From Promerops cafer (Eukaryota > Chordata > Aves > Passeriformes > Nectariniidae), in NCBI GenBank assembly GCA_013398275.1, contig VZSE01004150.1, forward strand, positions 1-64,000: DNA of 64,000 nt, given 5' to 3'. This document shows, piece by piece, positions 37,166-51,175 of the stretch (position 1 is the first letter of the stretch; each line of letters begins with the position of its first letter). Made by a program: the position numbers and the translations under genes. A model generated the notes under the pieces. That model worked only from the letters and a program-made list of their open reading frames with translations. It was not told the DNA's origin and ran no database searches.

Positions 37166-40100
37166 TGATGTTAGAGAACCCTGCCAATATGTCCTCTGAA
37201 CAGTTAGATGTGCTTCTAAACTTTTTTAATGCCACAGATATGTGTCTATTTTATAAGTTTTTGGAAACATGAGCAAGGCTGATTGTAGAGTAGCAGCCTT
37301 TTTGAGGTAATAGTGAAATACTGCTCTTCCTAAACCTAGTCCTTGAGGCCGTACTGGTAATAAGCTGCAGATTTTTTTATTACTATTACTGTGGGAGTAC
37401 TGCAGTAAAGTTTAATTTTGTACTAATATGTCTGTTCCTTGAGTGCAATATACAGGCAGAGTCTTAAACACTGGGAAAATCTGAGTGCTTTGATAGATAC
37501 CTTTGATGTGATTAAGACATTCCCAGTAAATTATTCACCAGATGGTACATCAAAGGAAGTTACTCAAATTGCTTTTCAGAGCTTCAGCTAATCTCTGAAG
37601 TGTGTGGGCTACCACCCAGGCTGCAACATTTTGCATGAGTTAGTTGTCCTTTATTACCTTGCCTAAATGTGGTGATTTGCCCTTTTTTTTGTCATCATCA
37701 GTCCCAAAACCCAGAAAGGAGGTCAGGAGGGAATAGCTTTGAACAATGTTTGCCGCCAGATTTGGGACTCCTGACTGTTTCTTTGTAGGAGGCCAACACT
37801 GACAGAATGTAACTATGTTTTGGTTCCCACTTTCTTGGCTGTTGTCCTCTCCTGTCCATTATCTCTCTCTGTTGTGCCCATTGCCTTCCTACCTCCTCCA
37901 TATCACAGGTACTCGGTGCTGGTGCTCCAGGGTGCTATACAAGTGCGGTGAACTTAGCGTGATGGGATGCTACCTGAGGCTTCATCCACATTTGGAAGAG
38001 GTGACACCCACCTGCCCTCTCCAGCTGACGGTGATGAGAGCCCTCATGGTCTTAAGGAACAGAAAATGTTGATGACTTTGAAGGAGCCCATTGTTCTGCA
38101 GCCTAAGCTATATGGTTTTGGCCAGTTAGATCTGAAATCAGGCAACCATTTAGCCCCAGCAATTCTTCTTTCAAGATTTCTCAGGGTTTACTTGCACTCC
38201 AAGTATTTGTTTTTCTGGATTGGGATCCAGCTCCTCATGTCTTCAGTTTTTGATCTGTGATGCTGCCATTTGGATGTCCAGTTCAATCATTCTCTCAGCA
38301 TTTGGATAGGAACAGACTCCCTTCAATATACCAGTAACTGTGCATTTTATAGCAGAGAATGTGCATCAGCCTTTGTATGTCTGAGCTTTATCCTCTGTGA
38401 TTTAAATATGGAGTGGGTAGAATCTACCCCTATCACTTACACAAAGCCCAAATTGACACAGCCATAATGTAGGACTCTGAAATTCTGCCAGCTGCTGGGG
38501 AGGCGTTATCCAGTTTATTTGTATACGTCTCTCTCTTTCAAGATCTTTTTAAATACTTTGCAGTATAATTTCCAGAAGGATAAAAGTTGCTTAAATGAAA
38601 ACAGCATGTACCAACCTGTTTGGTGCTGCAAGGAAGGTGGAATATTCATAGTATTCAGCCTTTTTTCAGGTAGTGGTCTGTAGGTGTTGTACAGGGTCCC
38701 ATCTGACCTTAAAATGGGTAAAAGCTTCCTGAAAGGTGATGATTCCACTTTACTGAAGGTAGATAGAAAAGGGAGTATTATAAAACTGGTTTTCTTTTCA
38801 AGCATTACTGTACTTGTGTATCTTATGAGATTTTATTTTTCTTATTCTAAATGAGGAGCATAGGTGAGTCAGTTTTGTTTTCACTTGCCCTGCAGGCTCT
38901 CAATGCTGACATGTTTGTGGGAGCCTTTTTTATGTGGTGTAGAACTGGATTCACTACGATCACTCTGGCTACATTCAGCAGCCTCTGATTTCCTTGTTTG
39001 TGTACTGGTTTGCTTTGAAAAGGGGTGTCAGAAATGTTTGTCTCTCCGCTTCCTCCCCGTGCTCCCACACAGGTCTTCATTGCATGACCTAGCCAGTTTA
39101 TAGGAGACATGAATTTGCATGGAGTTACTTTTGGGGAAGTTTGCCTGAACTGTATATGGTTACATAAAAACACACAGCTGCACATCCGTTACCACTGCAT
39201 ACAGATGGGATTGGGAGTTTGGCTCTGGCTCAGTCCCCTCATTCTGTAAAGCTGTGCCTGAAATAGGTATGCCTGTTCAGCTCAGTTAATTTGTATGCTG
39301 GGAAGTGCTGTGTTTTTCTTGGTGTTTGAGTGTGAACCACAGATGCACATAACTTGAGCAGCTGAAACCTACCTGCATTTAATACTTGCCATCTTCCTGT
39401 TTATTGAGAGGAAGTAAGAAGTGAGTAGTAAAATCAAAGGAAAGACCCTAGAACTTGAAAGTTTGAGTGACTTATGTGGCAGTGGTGCCTTAGATGAGGA
39501 GTCATATTACCTTTGCATGCAGATATATTCAGGAATCATCAAAGATACAACAATGTTCATTTTGCTGCCACTGGCACTCATACCCACACAGTAGAAAAGA
39601 GGCTTTTGGTGGTGCATTTTAGCATACTGATTGAATAGCAGTTTGCTTGCAGGGAGAGTGAACAGGAAGGAGGAGAACGTGAATGCATGTGTTGAGTTTG
39701 TGACTGTTTGGTGCTGGTTAGTTGTTGCCTTCTCCATTTGAGGGGGACTTCAATCTGAATGTCAATCTTACTTCTTTTGAAATCATATATAAAGTCAAGT
39801 CTGTGTTTTCAAATGAGTTGTTACAGCATCAAGAGAGGCACCATGCTGCAGGACTGCCCTGGGTCCTACAGCAGCTTATCCTGCCTGGTTTGCAGTCAGC
39901 TTCCAGCCTTCCTGCAGGCTCTCCAAACTCATTATTGTCCTGATAGGAAACCCCTGGCTGGAGCTGACTCCAGAAAGTTGTTGAGCTTTCCTCTTCTCTA
40001 CCCATCCTGTTGCATGCTCTTATGGGAAAATAGAGAATAAAAGGTTCTCTAATGGGTTGATTTGCACCATTTGTCCATACATGGTGAGAGTTCTCAGGTG

Positions 40101-40990
40101 GGAGGATGGCTGTGGGCATATTTTCCAAAAGACAGGAGAAGACAGGCTGTGGGGAGGAGTGTCAGCAGTAGATATGGCTGGAACTTCAGCCATTTTGATT
40201 CTTCTTCCAAAAGAGTGACCTCAATTAGTTAGGAGAATAAAGAATATATAACTAACACCTCTTGAGAGAAAAAGCTGGGGGGACTTGCCTTCCAGCCAAG
40301 TGACTCTTTACTGTGCTTATTTCGAAAGGGAAGAGGAACATACCAAGTTTCCAGTGCCTTTTCTTCAGAGGTGGAAGGTCTAAGCTCTGAGTTGTAACAT
40401 TCATGAGAATAAACTGGAGCCTTTTAACAAAGCCATTTCACTCCCGCTCCTCATGTCAGCAGCCACAGTGTAGCAGCACCTCCTTCTACTGCACTGGAAC
40501 TGTCAGGATGAGGATTCTGCAGCTTTAAGATCAAAATACATTGCAGATGGTAATCTATTATTAAAGCTAAGATATTTTTGGGTGGAGCACTTTCTAACAT
40601 GGCTGATAGCAAAGCCCAAGTAGTGGAAGAGAAGAATCCACAGCTCATCCTGTTTCCGTTGTAGTTTATTTGAAAACACTGCTTGTTCCCATATTCTGGC
40701 CAGGTAATGCTATCACTAATCTGAAATGGATTCAGGATCAACAGGAAGTGACAGCACAAGCAAAGAAGTTTCCACACAACTGGCCATACAAACAAATCAA
40801 TTCAATTGCACAAAGCCCACAGTTCTTCTGTCACTGTTCTTTCTGGAAATGAAAATATCAATATGAATGGTGATAGATTTTTGCAAAATGATGTGTACAC
40901 TGAAGTTTCAATTAGCAGAACAATTGCCAAGTGCTGGTTGGAATGAAGCATTGGAAAGACAGAACCTCAGAAGGTGTTTATGGTCCTTTC

Positions 40991-41034
40991 AACTCAAATT
41001 CAATTTAATTTCAAATTTCAATTCAATTTCAAAT
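40991..41034. repeat. Imperfect CAATTT/CAAATTT tandem
   Basis: The stretch alternates CAAATT, CAATTT, TCAAATTT and CAATTCAATTTC words. It forms a short low-complexity array of imperfect 5- to 6-bp units. Confidence 0.6.
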
Positions 41035-44000
41035 GTCCTTTAGGCATTTTCTGTATTCAGATAAGAATTTTTAAATCATGAAGAAAATACCATTCCATTT
41101 CCTATGTAGTATCCATACCAATATGACTTAGAATTATTTGATTTAATTTTCTTAAGTAAAATCTCAAATTCATGTCAGTTCCTATAGCCAGGGACTTCAA
41201 TGCCACTGAGGCTTTGCCATGTTCTGGTTCCCACTGGCATGGGCTGCTTGGTCTTTGCTGTCACATATCAACAGTCTTAACATACGACTTTTAAGGACCA
41301 CTGCATTTGGGGCACTTTTCTACACATGATAATGCAGTAACTCAGAAGGAACACAAAGGAAAAGTATACTAAAAAATACCCAGATCATGAAGCATATAGT
41401 ACACAGCAGTTCTTTCAAAAGAAGGAAAACCAAAACAAAACAAGAGGAAGGGAATAAAATGACAGTTTGGGCAATAAAAGGTATTTTTTTCTATTTACTA
41501 TTACACAATGGTAATAAATTCAAACCAACAGGGAAACCTTAGCTTGGATTCAGAAGAATACTGACAAAACTTAGTAGAATGCTATAAACCTTTCTGTGCT
41601 TGAGTATAATAATTTCTATTCAGTGAGAAAACTTATCTCTGCAGCTTTTCACATTGATGTCATATATTAAATGATTCCATATATTAAATTCCCTTCTACT
41701 CAGGGTACCTGCATCCCAAATATCACATAGGGACACAGAAGACAGTTCAGACTTGTGTCTTTAATGTCATCTAAAAGTATATTGATTTTATTGAATGCTT
41801 AGGGACAATTCTATTCCTTCACACTCTTTCCTTTTTTTTTCTGATATTCATGTGAGCAGTTCACTTTCACATTTGCATTACATGTAAAGGTCTGGGGGAT
41901 CAGCTGTTGCTGTCCTGAGAGAATGACTGAGCAGGCTGGAGGACTCTGCTGGGTAGGACTCTGAATGGGGGGAATGAATGAGGCTTTCAGAGTTACTGGA
42001 GAGGGGCTCACTTAAGCCAACAGGCTTCCTGTATGATAAAGACACGATCCACAAGAAAGGGACAAACTTAGAAGAAAAGTACAGAGCACTCATTAGCTCC
42101 TACATGGTAGTGAGATGAAAGAGCCTGGTTTTCTGCAGTGTTTTAGCTTTGCTGGTAACGTGCAGTTTTCAGATTGCAGCCAAGCAATGCTCAAACTGGG
42201 CAGGAAAAATGATATGGCTGCACAGCTGTTCTGGAGTCCTTTGCCTCTTCTGCAGCAGGTTGCATGTAGCAAGGACAGAAATCTGTTAGATGGGGTAAAA
42301 TTCACCTGAGCAAGAAGGCAAGGCATTGTTTGTCTCTTGTTGCAGCCCTGCTCTTCTCTAAATGATACTCACTATGGAAGTGTTAGGCAGTGTCTTGCTG
42401 CAGAAATGGGCCTCTATTTACATCTGGTATTTTGTGCCAAATGGTCTGTTGTGTAGTGCAAATTGAGGTGCCTGTGTTGTCCTTGGAGGGGCAATTTTAT
42501 TTCTGTTGTTATAATGAATGCTACCCTTTGCAACTGCTAAATCTGCAGTGTTCAGAGCAAGGTGGTGGACTGTCTTTAATACCACTTTGAAGGCCCTGCC
42601 TGTGAGCATGTGAGAAGGTTCTGTCAAATGGTTTTATGCACAAAGGAGATTCTTCTCAAAAGAAGGCTCTGAAGTCAATGACATGTTCTTATTCACAGGA
42701 GCTAAAAAGTGCAATAAACTAAAGATATGTATGCAGGTAGCAAATAAACAAACAAACTGTGCTCCAGATAATTTAACAGATATGTATCCTTGGAAAAATT
42801 GAATAAATAAAAGGCACAGTCCTTGGGAAATACTGTGCTCCTGCCACTGCCACATGTGCAGTGAAACATAGATATATTTACAGTTTGAAAGATAGGTAAG
42901 AGTCAATATGTAAAAAGATTCCTGAAAACAGTTGTTTTCACATACACACCTATCTTTCAGGCAGTAGGTCTTGAAGGCTGTGTGACCAGACATTTCTAGC
43001 TCCATCTGAGGCTGGGAACTGAAAGAACATGTGTTCACCAAAGGAAAAAAATGTATTGGGCCATGGTGTTTTCTATCTTTTCCTCAAATTTCTTGCCCCC
43101 AGATGGCTGCTAACTTTATATAACTTGCAGCCAAGGATCCTCCCACAAGGAGCAGGAACAGAGCCCAAACTGATCTCATCCAGAAGGGGCTTGGTTCCAT
43201 CTCCAAACTGATTCATGCCTATGTTAAACTCAGGTGAGCCTTCCCAGCATGCAAAATTCCCCATGCAGTTTCTCTCCAAAGCTTACATGAAAGCTGCAAT
43301 GCAACCTGGGATTAGAGTCCACTGCCCATTGTCTTTTGAAACATTTTATCCCAAACTCAGGCTATTTGGTTAGATCCATAAATTTAGTTTAGAAATGCCC
43401 AGAGGTGAAACCATTAGTAACAAGAGAATGATTAATTCCTTACAAAAATCTGATCCCTCAGAGACATACCCTGGAGAAGCTTGTTTGCCATGGATGACTT
43501 TCTAGACAGCTATTGAGATGACTGCCAGTAAAATACACTTGGTGGGACATAAACCATTATGGTGCCAAATATGTATGAAACTTATTACCTCTAAAACAGT
43601 CAGAGAAGTTCTCCACCAACCTAGCAATGTCATGTCATAAGATAATTTGAAAGGAATGCCTAAAAAATTGTGTGACTAGGGTGGTAATGAGAAAAACCTG
43701 TTCAGATTAGTAAAGTGTGTACTGCCTGCATGAAAGCTGCCATTGAAGTTCTGGGTGCTTCAGTGCCTGGTGGTGCCAAGTGGCTGTTTAAATCCATTCA
43801 GCAAGAGCGGGTACTTGTCTGTGTAGCAGGCAGATGTAGCAACACACGTGTGAGGAAGAACCTGTCCCTCACAAAAGTGTGAGAGAGATGCACTTCTGGA
43901 GAGAGACTTTAGGCAACACAAAGGGCTGATGAGGAACAGCAGCCCACTTGTATCTTTCAAAGCTCCCTCCTGGGCTGGTGTTTTGAAGACAGAAGTTAAC

Positions 44001-46179
44001 AGACTTCTGAAGGGGACTGTATGGCAGAGCAGGGGTATTTTTAAAAAAATAAGACTGTGTTGTGAGTGTCCACACTATGAAATAAACTAAGGAAAAATGG
44101 TCTTCATGTTAGGTAGTGACTTGCTTTTGCTGGTGTTTTCCTCACAAAATATAATGCCTTATCTATGTAAGCAGGGTGACTTAGTGTTGCAGAGATTGTT
44201 GATGGACAGGGAAAGCATTCCTGAACAGGGAAGGAATAAAAGAAAGCAGAGATTTTAACTTGTTGGTTAAAACAGCCTTAGTGCACAAGCACCGTTAGCA
44301 AAAAAGTATTTGGGGATTATCTTGAACAGGTGTCCCTCTGTATCAGACTTGGATGACTTCCCCTCTGGGTCTGCATTAGCTTTTTAAAGAACCTGTTATA
44401 AAAAATGCACTTGCTGTTTGTTGGTTTTTCTTTAAACATCCTGATTGCTTTTTGATGACACTGTACAAACACACGGTTAGAATCAAGTGCTAGAAATAGC
44501 TTCCTAGAACTCCAATTGATTTTTACATAAGGAAGTAAACGTGCATGTGTGCAAGTCATGCATGCATCCAGGCAGAACTAGTTATTTTTATTCTAGATGA
44601 AATTGCCTGTAAAAACATGAAGTGGTATTTATTGTTACCATAATTTTAATTTAAAATTCTAACGGTGACATGAAGTGTTGTCTCAGCTCATTTAACAGGC
44701 TGTGAAATGGCTAGAAGGATGATAGAAATGTCTGACAAACCAACCTCAGGTAAAATGTAGTTACTCATATTTGCTACTCAACCCCCGATTTGTTGTAATG
44801 ATGAGTAAAAATAGGTCATCTTGTTAGGCAAAAAATACTATCACTAGCAAGAAATGTTTCCATCTCACACTGAGGAGAACACATGCACAGCCCAGTTTCA
44901 TCCCCTCCCCATGGTTTGACTTTGAGGAGAACTGGAGTAGGGGAAAAAAATAGCTGCACTGGTTTCCTTCAGTGCAGCTGGGGTAAGCTTGAAGAGAAGG
45001 TGAGCTGCCCATCACCTCAGCCATGGGGTGTCCACAGGGTCCTTTGCAGCCAACTTCTCCCCTTGGATCCTTCTACCCTATGAAAATGGTACCTTAGTCC
45101 CTCCTACATGTGAATGGACAATTTCGATCCAACAGTGACTCCATGAGAAAGCATCACCTGTATAAAAGATGTAGTCTGACTCTGGGCTTATTCCCCAGAA
45201 ATAATATGTCATTATGACCCTGTTGGGGTCCCAGTATTGGCTGTATGTGACAAATACTTTTTGTTGCATTATGGCTCTTTTGAGGTTTCAAGGAGGCAAG
45301 TTATTTCACAGTGGTATTGCACTCTGAGGGGCAGAGGAAGAGACTGGATTTAGGGAGAAGTTTGGTGAAGGCACAGCAACTAGGGATGCTAAGAATAGAA
45401 AAACTATCTGGCAGATCTAAAAATTTAAATCCTTTTATCCCTATGAACGTATTTCTTTAATCTAAGCACTTGAGTGGATGAACTGTTCAATATTTTTTCA
45501 GTATCTATTTCTGTAAGAAACAGGACATAATTTGCAAACCAGATTTTCCTTAAGGACCAGAGGCTTAAAACCTCTGATAGAAACTTCCAACCAGAAATGG
45601 TTATTATGTTGCACATATCAATAAATATATTGATAGTAATGAGACCTTTTTTTTTTACTGTGCTATTTTCATGAAATGACATTTACCTTAGTCCTTCTTG
45701 CTTTGGCTCACTCTTTCTTGGCCTGATCTGTATGACAAATGCCCATTTATGCAGCTGGAACCCAACTCAGGACTTAGAAAAATGCAGAAAAACCACAGCT
45801 TTGTGGCAAGGCAGGAAAAACTAAGGAGCTGCAGATGGTCATAGCCTCAAGTGTGACTGGGAAAACTACTGAGACAAACCAATCTCATACGAATGAGAAA
45901 CATTTCTTGTGGCAAAGTGAGAGTTTGCAGTGAAGTATAGATCCCTATCCATGCTCCTTTGAATATCCTCCCTGGGACTGGATCAAAACAATCCAAATAG
46001 TGTGTGAAATGCAAAGAAATTAATTTACACTGGGCTGTTGTGCCTCAGTTATTGTGCCAGCTGTCACCTCAAGATGTGCATGGTAAGGGCGAGTTTACTT
46101 CCTTAGCAATGCTGCAGTGCAGGGGGAACTTGAGTGCAGGTGGCTGCACAGGGGGCAGCTAATGTTGCTTGGTCTCCAG

Positions 46180-48720
46180 AGCACATTGCTTTGCCATTTT
46201 TCTCTCCCTAGATACCTGAATTCCAGTACTTGGAAAAAATCAGACCAAACTACAAACTCGCTTCAGATGGAGATTGTTTCCAGTATAGTATTCTGCAGAG
46301 ATATTCTGCCTTGTTTGGGAAAAACAAAGAGACCATCTGTAAATACTCAGCCTGGATCTACCTTCAGAAAAAAAAAAATTAAGCCAATCCCAAGACCTAA
46401 CTGGAGAATTGCTCCTTTTACCTGGGTGACTGCTATCAGAAGTGGGCTTATATCTGCTCTCACAGCAATAGGTGGAAGTCCTCTGTCTATCAAAAGGAAG
46501 ATGATTTTCTGACCTTATTTTCTCATATAGGAGTTTATCTTTAGATTGTGATATTCTCAGTGCACTTATTCTCCATTTCAGATTCAAAGTGGCAATCCAG
46601 TAAATGATCCAGTGACTTTTCACTTGCCTGTGCAAGATCAGTTGGGAAAAATCCTAACAGGCCTAACCCTGAAACCAGAACACAGAGTGCCCAGTTAGAT
46701 TCTCCCATGACACAAACTGGTGACTTCACCAGCACACTGCCTAGCAAACATTTGGATGCAGCTGTCTCAGATGGATATTTTATACACCAAATGCCACCTG
46801 CAGTAAATGCCCAAGAAATCAAGCCAGGATTCTGTAACCAACAGAGGAATCCTGGTAAAAGACATAATAAGGAAGTGACAGTGTAGAATCTCTAGGAAAC
46901 CCTCCCTGTATGGAACATCCCCGTAATATGGAGCTGAAAGGACCTCTCTGGGTTTAAACAGCAGTGTTATTTTTGTGTGACCATTTCTCTGTGTGTATAA
47001 ATGTCCCCCTATTAGCAATGGATCCAAGCAGCCAATTTCAATCACCTTTGATTTTGAAAGGAATTAAAGATAACCTCATTCCTTCAACTGCTGTAAAGAT
47101 AGCAAGTGGGATAGATAAGACAGACCACATAAATTTCTAAACTTAGGGAAAGGCTGCAAAACTTAGGCTTTGTTAGACACTGTGTCCACATTGTCTTCTC
47201 AGCTGGAGAAAGGCAATAGTGAAGCTGTCAGTCACCTGTGAGGATCCTTGTCCAATAGGATACTTCTGATGGGGTTGATTCTGGACCTGTGTGGGAACCA
47301 CATGTGAATTGACTTCAAAACCAATGCCCCTGGTGTCCCAAGCAGAAACAGAAGAATACATGGGACTGGTATACCTTGGTTAATCACTCATCCACTGTCA
47401 TGGGCATGGGCAGCTTCAAGATGTAGAGGATGATCAAACTGCAGTTTAAAGTCATGTAATGTTTAATTTGATTGTTAAGATTAAGGTTTGATCTCAGGAA
47501 CTGTTTTCTAAATTCATATGGGGATGGATTTTATGTAACTTACTATTTCTGTTATAAAATGTATTTTGAGTGCATTTATCTCATATGGTGATTCAAAAAG
47601 GCTACATTAACTTAATCTGAAGGCATTTCAATATAGGATTGACATCAGGAATACTGGGAGGAGTCAGTTTCTGGCCTCTTATCTGGAAAAAGGAAAAATA
47701 ATTCCTTGTACTTTCTCAACCTTCTACAGTTTCTTTTAGAAATTCTGCAGGATCATGCAATGATCAACAAAATAGTTCATTGAAGCACCTTGGTATCAAT
47801 GTTTAGTTGATGGCATCATACAGAGATGTGATCCCAGTGCCATTGGGAGCACTATAGCAGTTAAAGCAGAACTGCAGAGCATGAAAAAAATTTGAGCAGA
47901 AGATGAACAAGCTCTCAGGGTAAAATTAATCTGAGAACACCTGAAATAGTAAGAGTTTATTCTAAGCTGTTCTGGCTTCTCTGTCTAATTATTGCAGAAA
48001 GATAAGGGTGATGCATCCTAGCTGACTTAAGCACCTGCATGTTATAGGATGACATCTTCAACAACTGGCTCCATGACTACCTTACAGAAGATACCTACTT
48101 CACACTGCTCAGTTAGCTAAGATGGAGCCTATAAAGTTTTCTCTTGCCCACTGTCAGATGATTAATTTTGACCCTATCCAATCAAAACTGAACCTGAAGC
48201 GCATTACAATAAGGTAGTTACCTATATTTAATTTGTTTTGTAAGACTACATGTTGCCCTTCTGCCCAGCTAAGAGAATGGAAAGACTTCCAACTGACCTC
48301 AGCAGGCTGAAATGAAGAAATGAGTTACTGAGGCTCCAGTAAGTGGTCAGGTAAACACCCTAAATTCCAGTCTCTGCCCATTTCACCAATCTGTAGTGGC
48401 CACATAGCATGGTGATCAAAGCCAGTGGCAATCAATGGGAACAGTTTGCTCTTCAGTTTAAAATTAAATAAGTAGTCAGTTATAAAAAGCCTTTGCAAAT
48501 CCTTTCCCACGTGTCCAGTACAAATCTTCATAGATTTCCATTTAGGATAAATCTGAAGAGGAATTGAATGCATTTCTACTGGCACACTCTGATGATATTC
48601 AAGGAGTAGGTGTAGCAAGCTGTGGGAACTAAGAAATTAAGAAAAATACTGCAGTGCTGTCAAGAGTAGGTGTAGACATTTTGTACCTGCTAAACCAAAA
48701 TGATGGGCCTAACATTTAAA
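46180..48720 (+). pseudogene. Decayed coding fossil, possibly retroviral env-like
   Basis: Several plus-strand blocks read as protein-like text broken by stops and frame changes. At about 46210-46370 there is an open block containing IPEFQYLEKIRPNYKL. At about 47808-47950 there is a helix-like block containing PSAIGSTIAVKAELQSMKK, then a TGA, then EDEQALRVKL. At about 48040-48150 and 48270-48450 there are further blocks in shifted frames. The layout resembles a long coiled-coil-containing protein gene that lost constraint long ago, and it vaguely recalls envelope-type proteins of avian endogenous retroviruses. No LTR, poly(A) tail or target duplication was found around it. I cannot name the family. 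It might instead be another mobile-element protein or chance. Confidence 0.35.
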
Positions 48721-50862
48721 ATAATATGCTGATCTAACACTTGAGCAGAACAGTGATTTAGATAGACAATGATCTTTTCTCTGCTATCCAGTTTCCCTTT
48801 CCAGTATCCTTTCTAATACTAGAAGGAAGCCAAATGCTTTGCAATGCAAATGAAGTGCCAAATAAAAGGATGGTGTGATTCATCTGAAAAAACCGTTTCA
48901 CTTAAGAAACCCCAGAAGGCAGGATATAGATCCCCTATTTAATTCACCCTACCCCTTTCTGACTTCTCTGCACAAGCAGCAGTGACTATGCAGGATTTTC
49001 CTTGTTTTGGTTGTGCCTTTGGGTTTCTCTGCCATTCAGTGGAGGTTTGTCTGGAGAAAAAAACATGGTTATAATGCTTCCCTTTTTTGTTGCTGTCTGC
49101 TGCATTTACTTCTCAGTTAGGGAGCAAGCAGAATAGTTAGTTACTAGTTGAATCCCAAATCTCTGGATAATGTAGATGGCATAAAGCCTTCTTCATTTCA
49201 AGTTTGTGTGCTGTAGCAGCAGCAGGAGAGCTTTGTTGGAGCTAGACATGAAGTGTGGAAAAAACATCTCACCTCATTCTAAACCTGTAGAAATGCCTTC
49301 TAAAGCCTCAGTCTCACGTTCCCTTAAAAGCTAATACTAGAAGTGTGGTGAAATGTTTAATTTTTTAATTAAGCAGCTGACAGATCCACTGAATTATGAA
49401 GCCTGATTTTATAATGAAAAAACCTAACATCTCTAGAAAGTGAATGCAACGGAGGACCAAAGCAGAAGCAGGTGCAAGAATGTGAGAAGCCAGACTTTGC
49501 AGAAACATGTTCCTAATGTACTGGAAAATTGGACCTTTGAACGAGCTGAAGAGCAGGTATGCACTGAGCTTGACAAGATACTTTTCATATTGCTTAGGGC
49601 TGAGTCCTACACATTTAACTGCCACTGAACGGCAGAATAAGGGCTCCAATTCAAGTCAGTGTCAGGAGCATGTAAGGCTGCAGGCACGGGCTCTTTATGC
49701 TACTAGAAGTCACATTTTGGGGCTTTATTAAGACTCAGATTTGGTGAACAGACTGTACTGCAAAACCATGCTAATTAGCATCTAAAATTATTGGACAACT
49801 GCCACAGATTCCTGGGAGCTGTCTATACTACCAGCAAAAATGTTTTTAGAGATGCTGATTGCCTGAAATAATTTGGGGCATAACTTGTCCTTTTGCAGTG
49901 ATTTTTTATTGTATCTATGTAGTCATCCTGGCTTTTGACAAAGCCCTGTTGGTGTGTACCTGAGAGCTGTTCTCAGGAGTCTTAGAGGCAGTGCTTCTGC
50001 AAAGATTGAACCAGTGAGTTTGTTCTAGAGTCTAACCTGAACTGCTTGGGATGGTGCTGGATAGGAAGTGTTTCAGTGTGTCTTTTTCACAGGTCGTATT
50101 AATTTTCCATGGTAGGGCACTATTTGGTGAGTTGGTGATGTTGGCAAGGCAGAGCTACAATAATTAATTCCTTATTTGTTTATCTCTGCAGTAAGGTTAT
50201 CATTTCCAGCTGCTCCCACAGTTTACATCAAACTCATCAAAGAGTTTCAGCCATTCAGTCAAGGCTGTAGCCTCACTCAACTTTGGTCAAGCATAGATTC
50301 ATGGATAATACAGTTCCGTTAACCTGAGACTTTCACCTGTTTGGTTCAATTCCACTCCATGACATGTTACTGTTACTAGTTTTCTTCTGCAGCCTAGAAA
50401 ATTACCTGTAGATTTTTGAGGCTCAAATCCCATCCCTGACTGATTCTGGAGAGGCCAGACCCCACTTTAAGAGATATGCCATACTGTAAAAGCAAAAGGG
50501 CACTCTGATTTGTCATCTCATATTCTCCCCTCATTTGGTGGATTGCTTTTGCTGTATCCAAAATCCTGAACGCTGCAGCAGAGACAGGAGCCCAAAGCTT
50601 ATCCTGGGTGCATGAAGCACCAGGATTAGGTGGAGACTTTCATTTAAACCTCCCTCAAGCCCACTCTTAGATATATTGGCTGTTCATATGCAGCTCTAGT
50701 ATCATACCTTGATTAAGCAAAAGCCTTTTGGCTCCCTGATGGGATTTCTCCACTGAATGAACTGGACAAAGACTTCTTTTGGGAAAGTCACAGTACCTAA
50801 AGGAGAGAGTATCTAAACAACAGGAAAAAACATAGCATCCATAAATTTATAACCTTGGGTAG
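48721..50862. other. Intergenic DNA, nothing recognised
   Basis: Mixed-composition DNA between the coding fossil and the solo LTR. The open frames present (up to 94 codons) are short and have no family features. Confidence 0.5.
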
Positions 50863-51175
50863 TGTTATGAAGCAGAGCGACGCAGACTCCCCAGGCAGGT
50901 GCAAGAGAGAGCCCTTTATTGTACAAACCAGGCCTTTTAAAGCAGTTAGGCCTTTATCAGTTACATTCCAATTAAGCACAACAAATGTAATTCAACCAAC
51001 CACCATAAACCACAATATGAACACGTAATGGTTATATAATTTGTTTTTCTACCTCCAGTTCAGCTGAGTCACTTTCCCATAGTCCGTTTCCACGTAGCTG
51101 AAGTAACAGGCCTGAGCCATGATTTTACAAGGGTAACAAGGCCCATATTTTGTAAGGTTTTACCTATACACAACA
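50863..51175 (-). mobile_element. Solo retroviral LTR, 313 bp
   Basis: The plus strand reads TGTTATGAAGCAG ... CTATACACAACA, giving TG...CA ends. Read on the minus strand there is a CTTTAAAAGG TATA-like box (near 50933-50943), then an AATAAA poly(A) signal (50915-50920). A GGGCTCTCTCTTGCACC R/U5-like stretch follows, and the end is CTGCTTCATAACA. Spacing and size (about 0.3 kb) resemble alpharetrovirus-type (class II) avian LTRs. Flanking hexamers are gggtag and ggatgg, four of six identical, compatible with a decayed 6-bp target duplication. No internal retroviral sequence is attached on either side, so it is a solo LTR produced by recombination. The family name is not known to me. Confidence 0.7.

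Larger units (their letters stand above)
36641..46179. other. Divergent intergenic DNA between ZNF365 and RTKN2 (left part)
   Basis: Apart from the CR1 fragment at 36918-37165 and a short AATT-rich tandem at 40991-41034, no exon, RNA gene or mobile element was recognised here. Open frames are short, overlap each other and lack family similarity. Regulatory elements shared by the two divergent genes could lie here but none can be pointed to from sequence alone. Confidence 0.5.

Noticed and set aside
42634..43041. 135-codon minus-strand open frame
   Set aside because: It has no recognisable domain, conserved motif or splice context. The length is compatible with chance in this composition.
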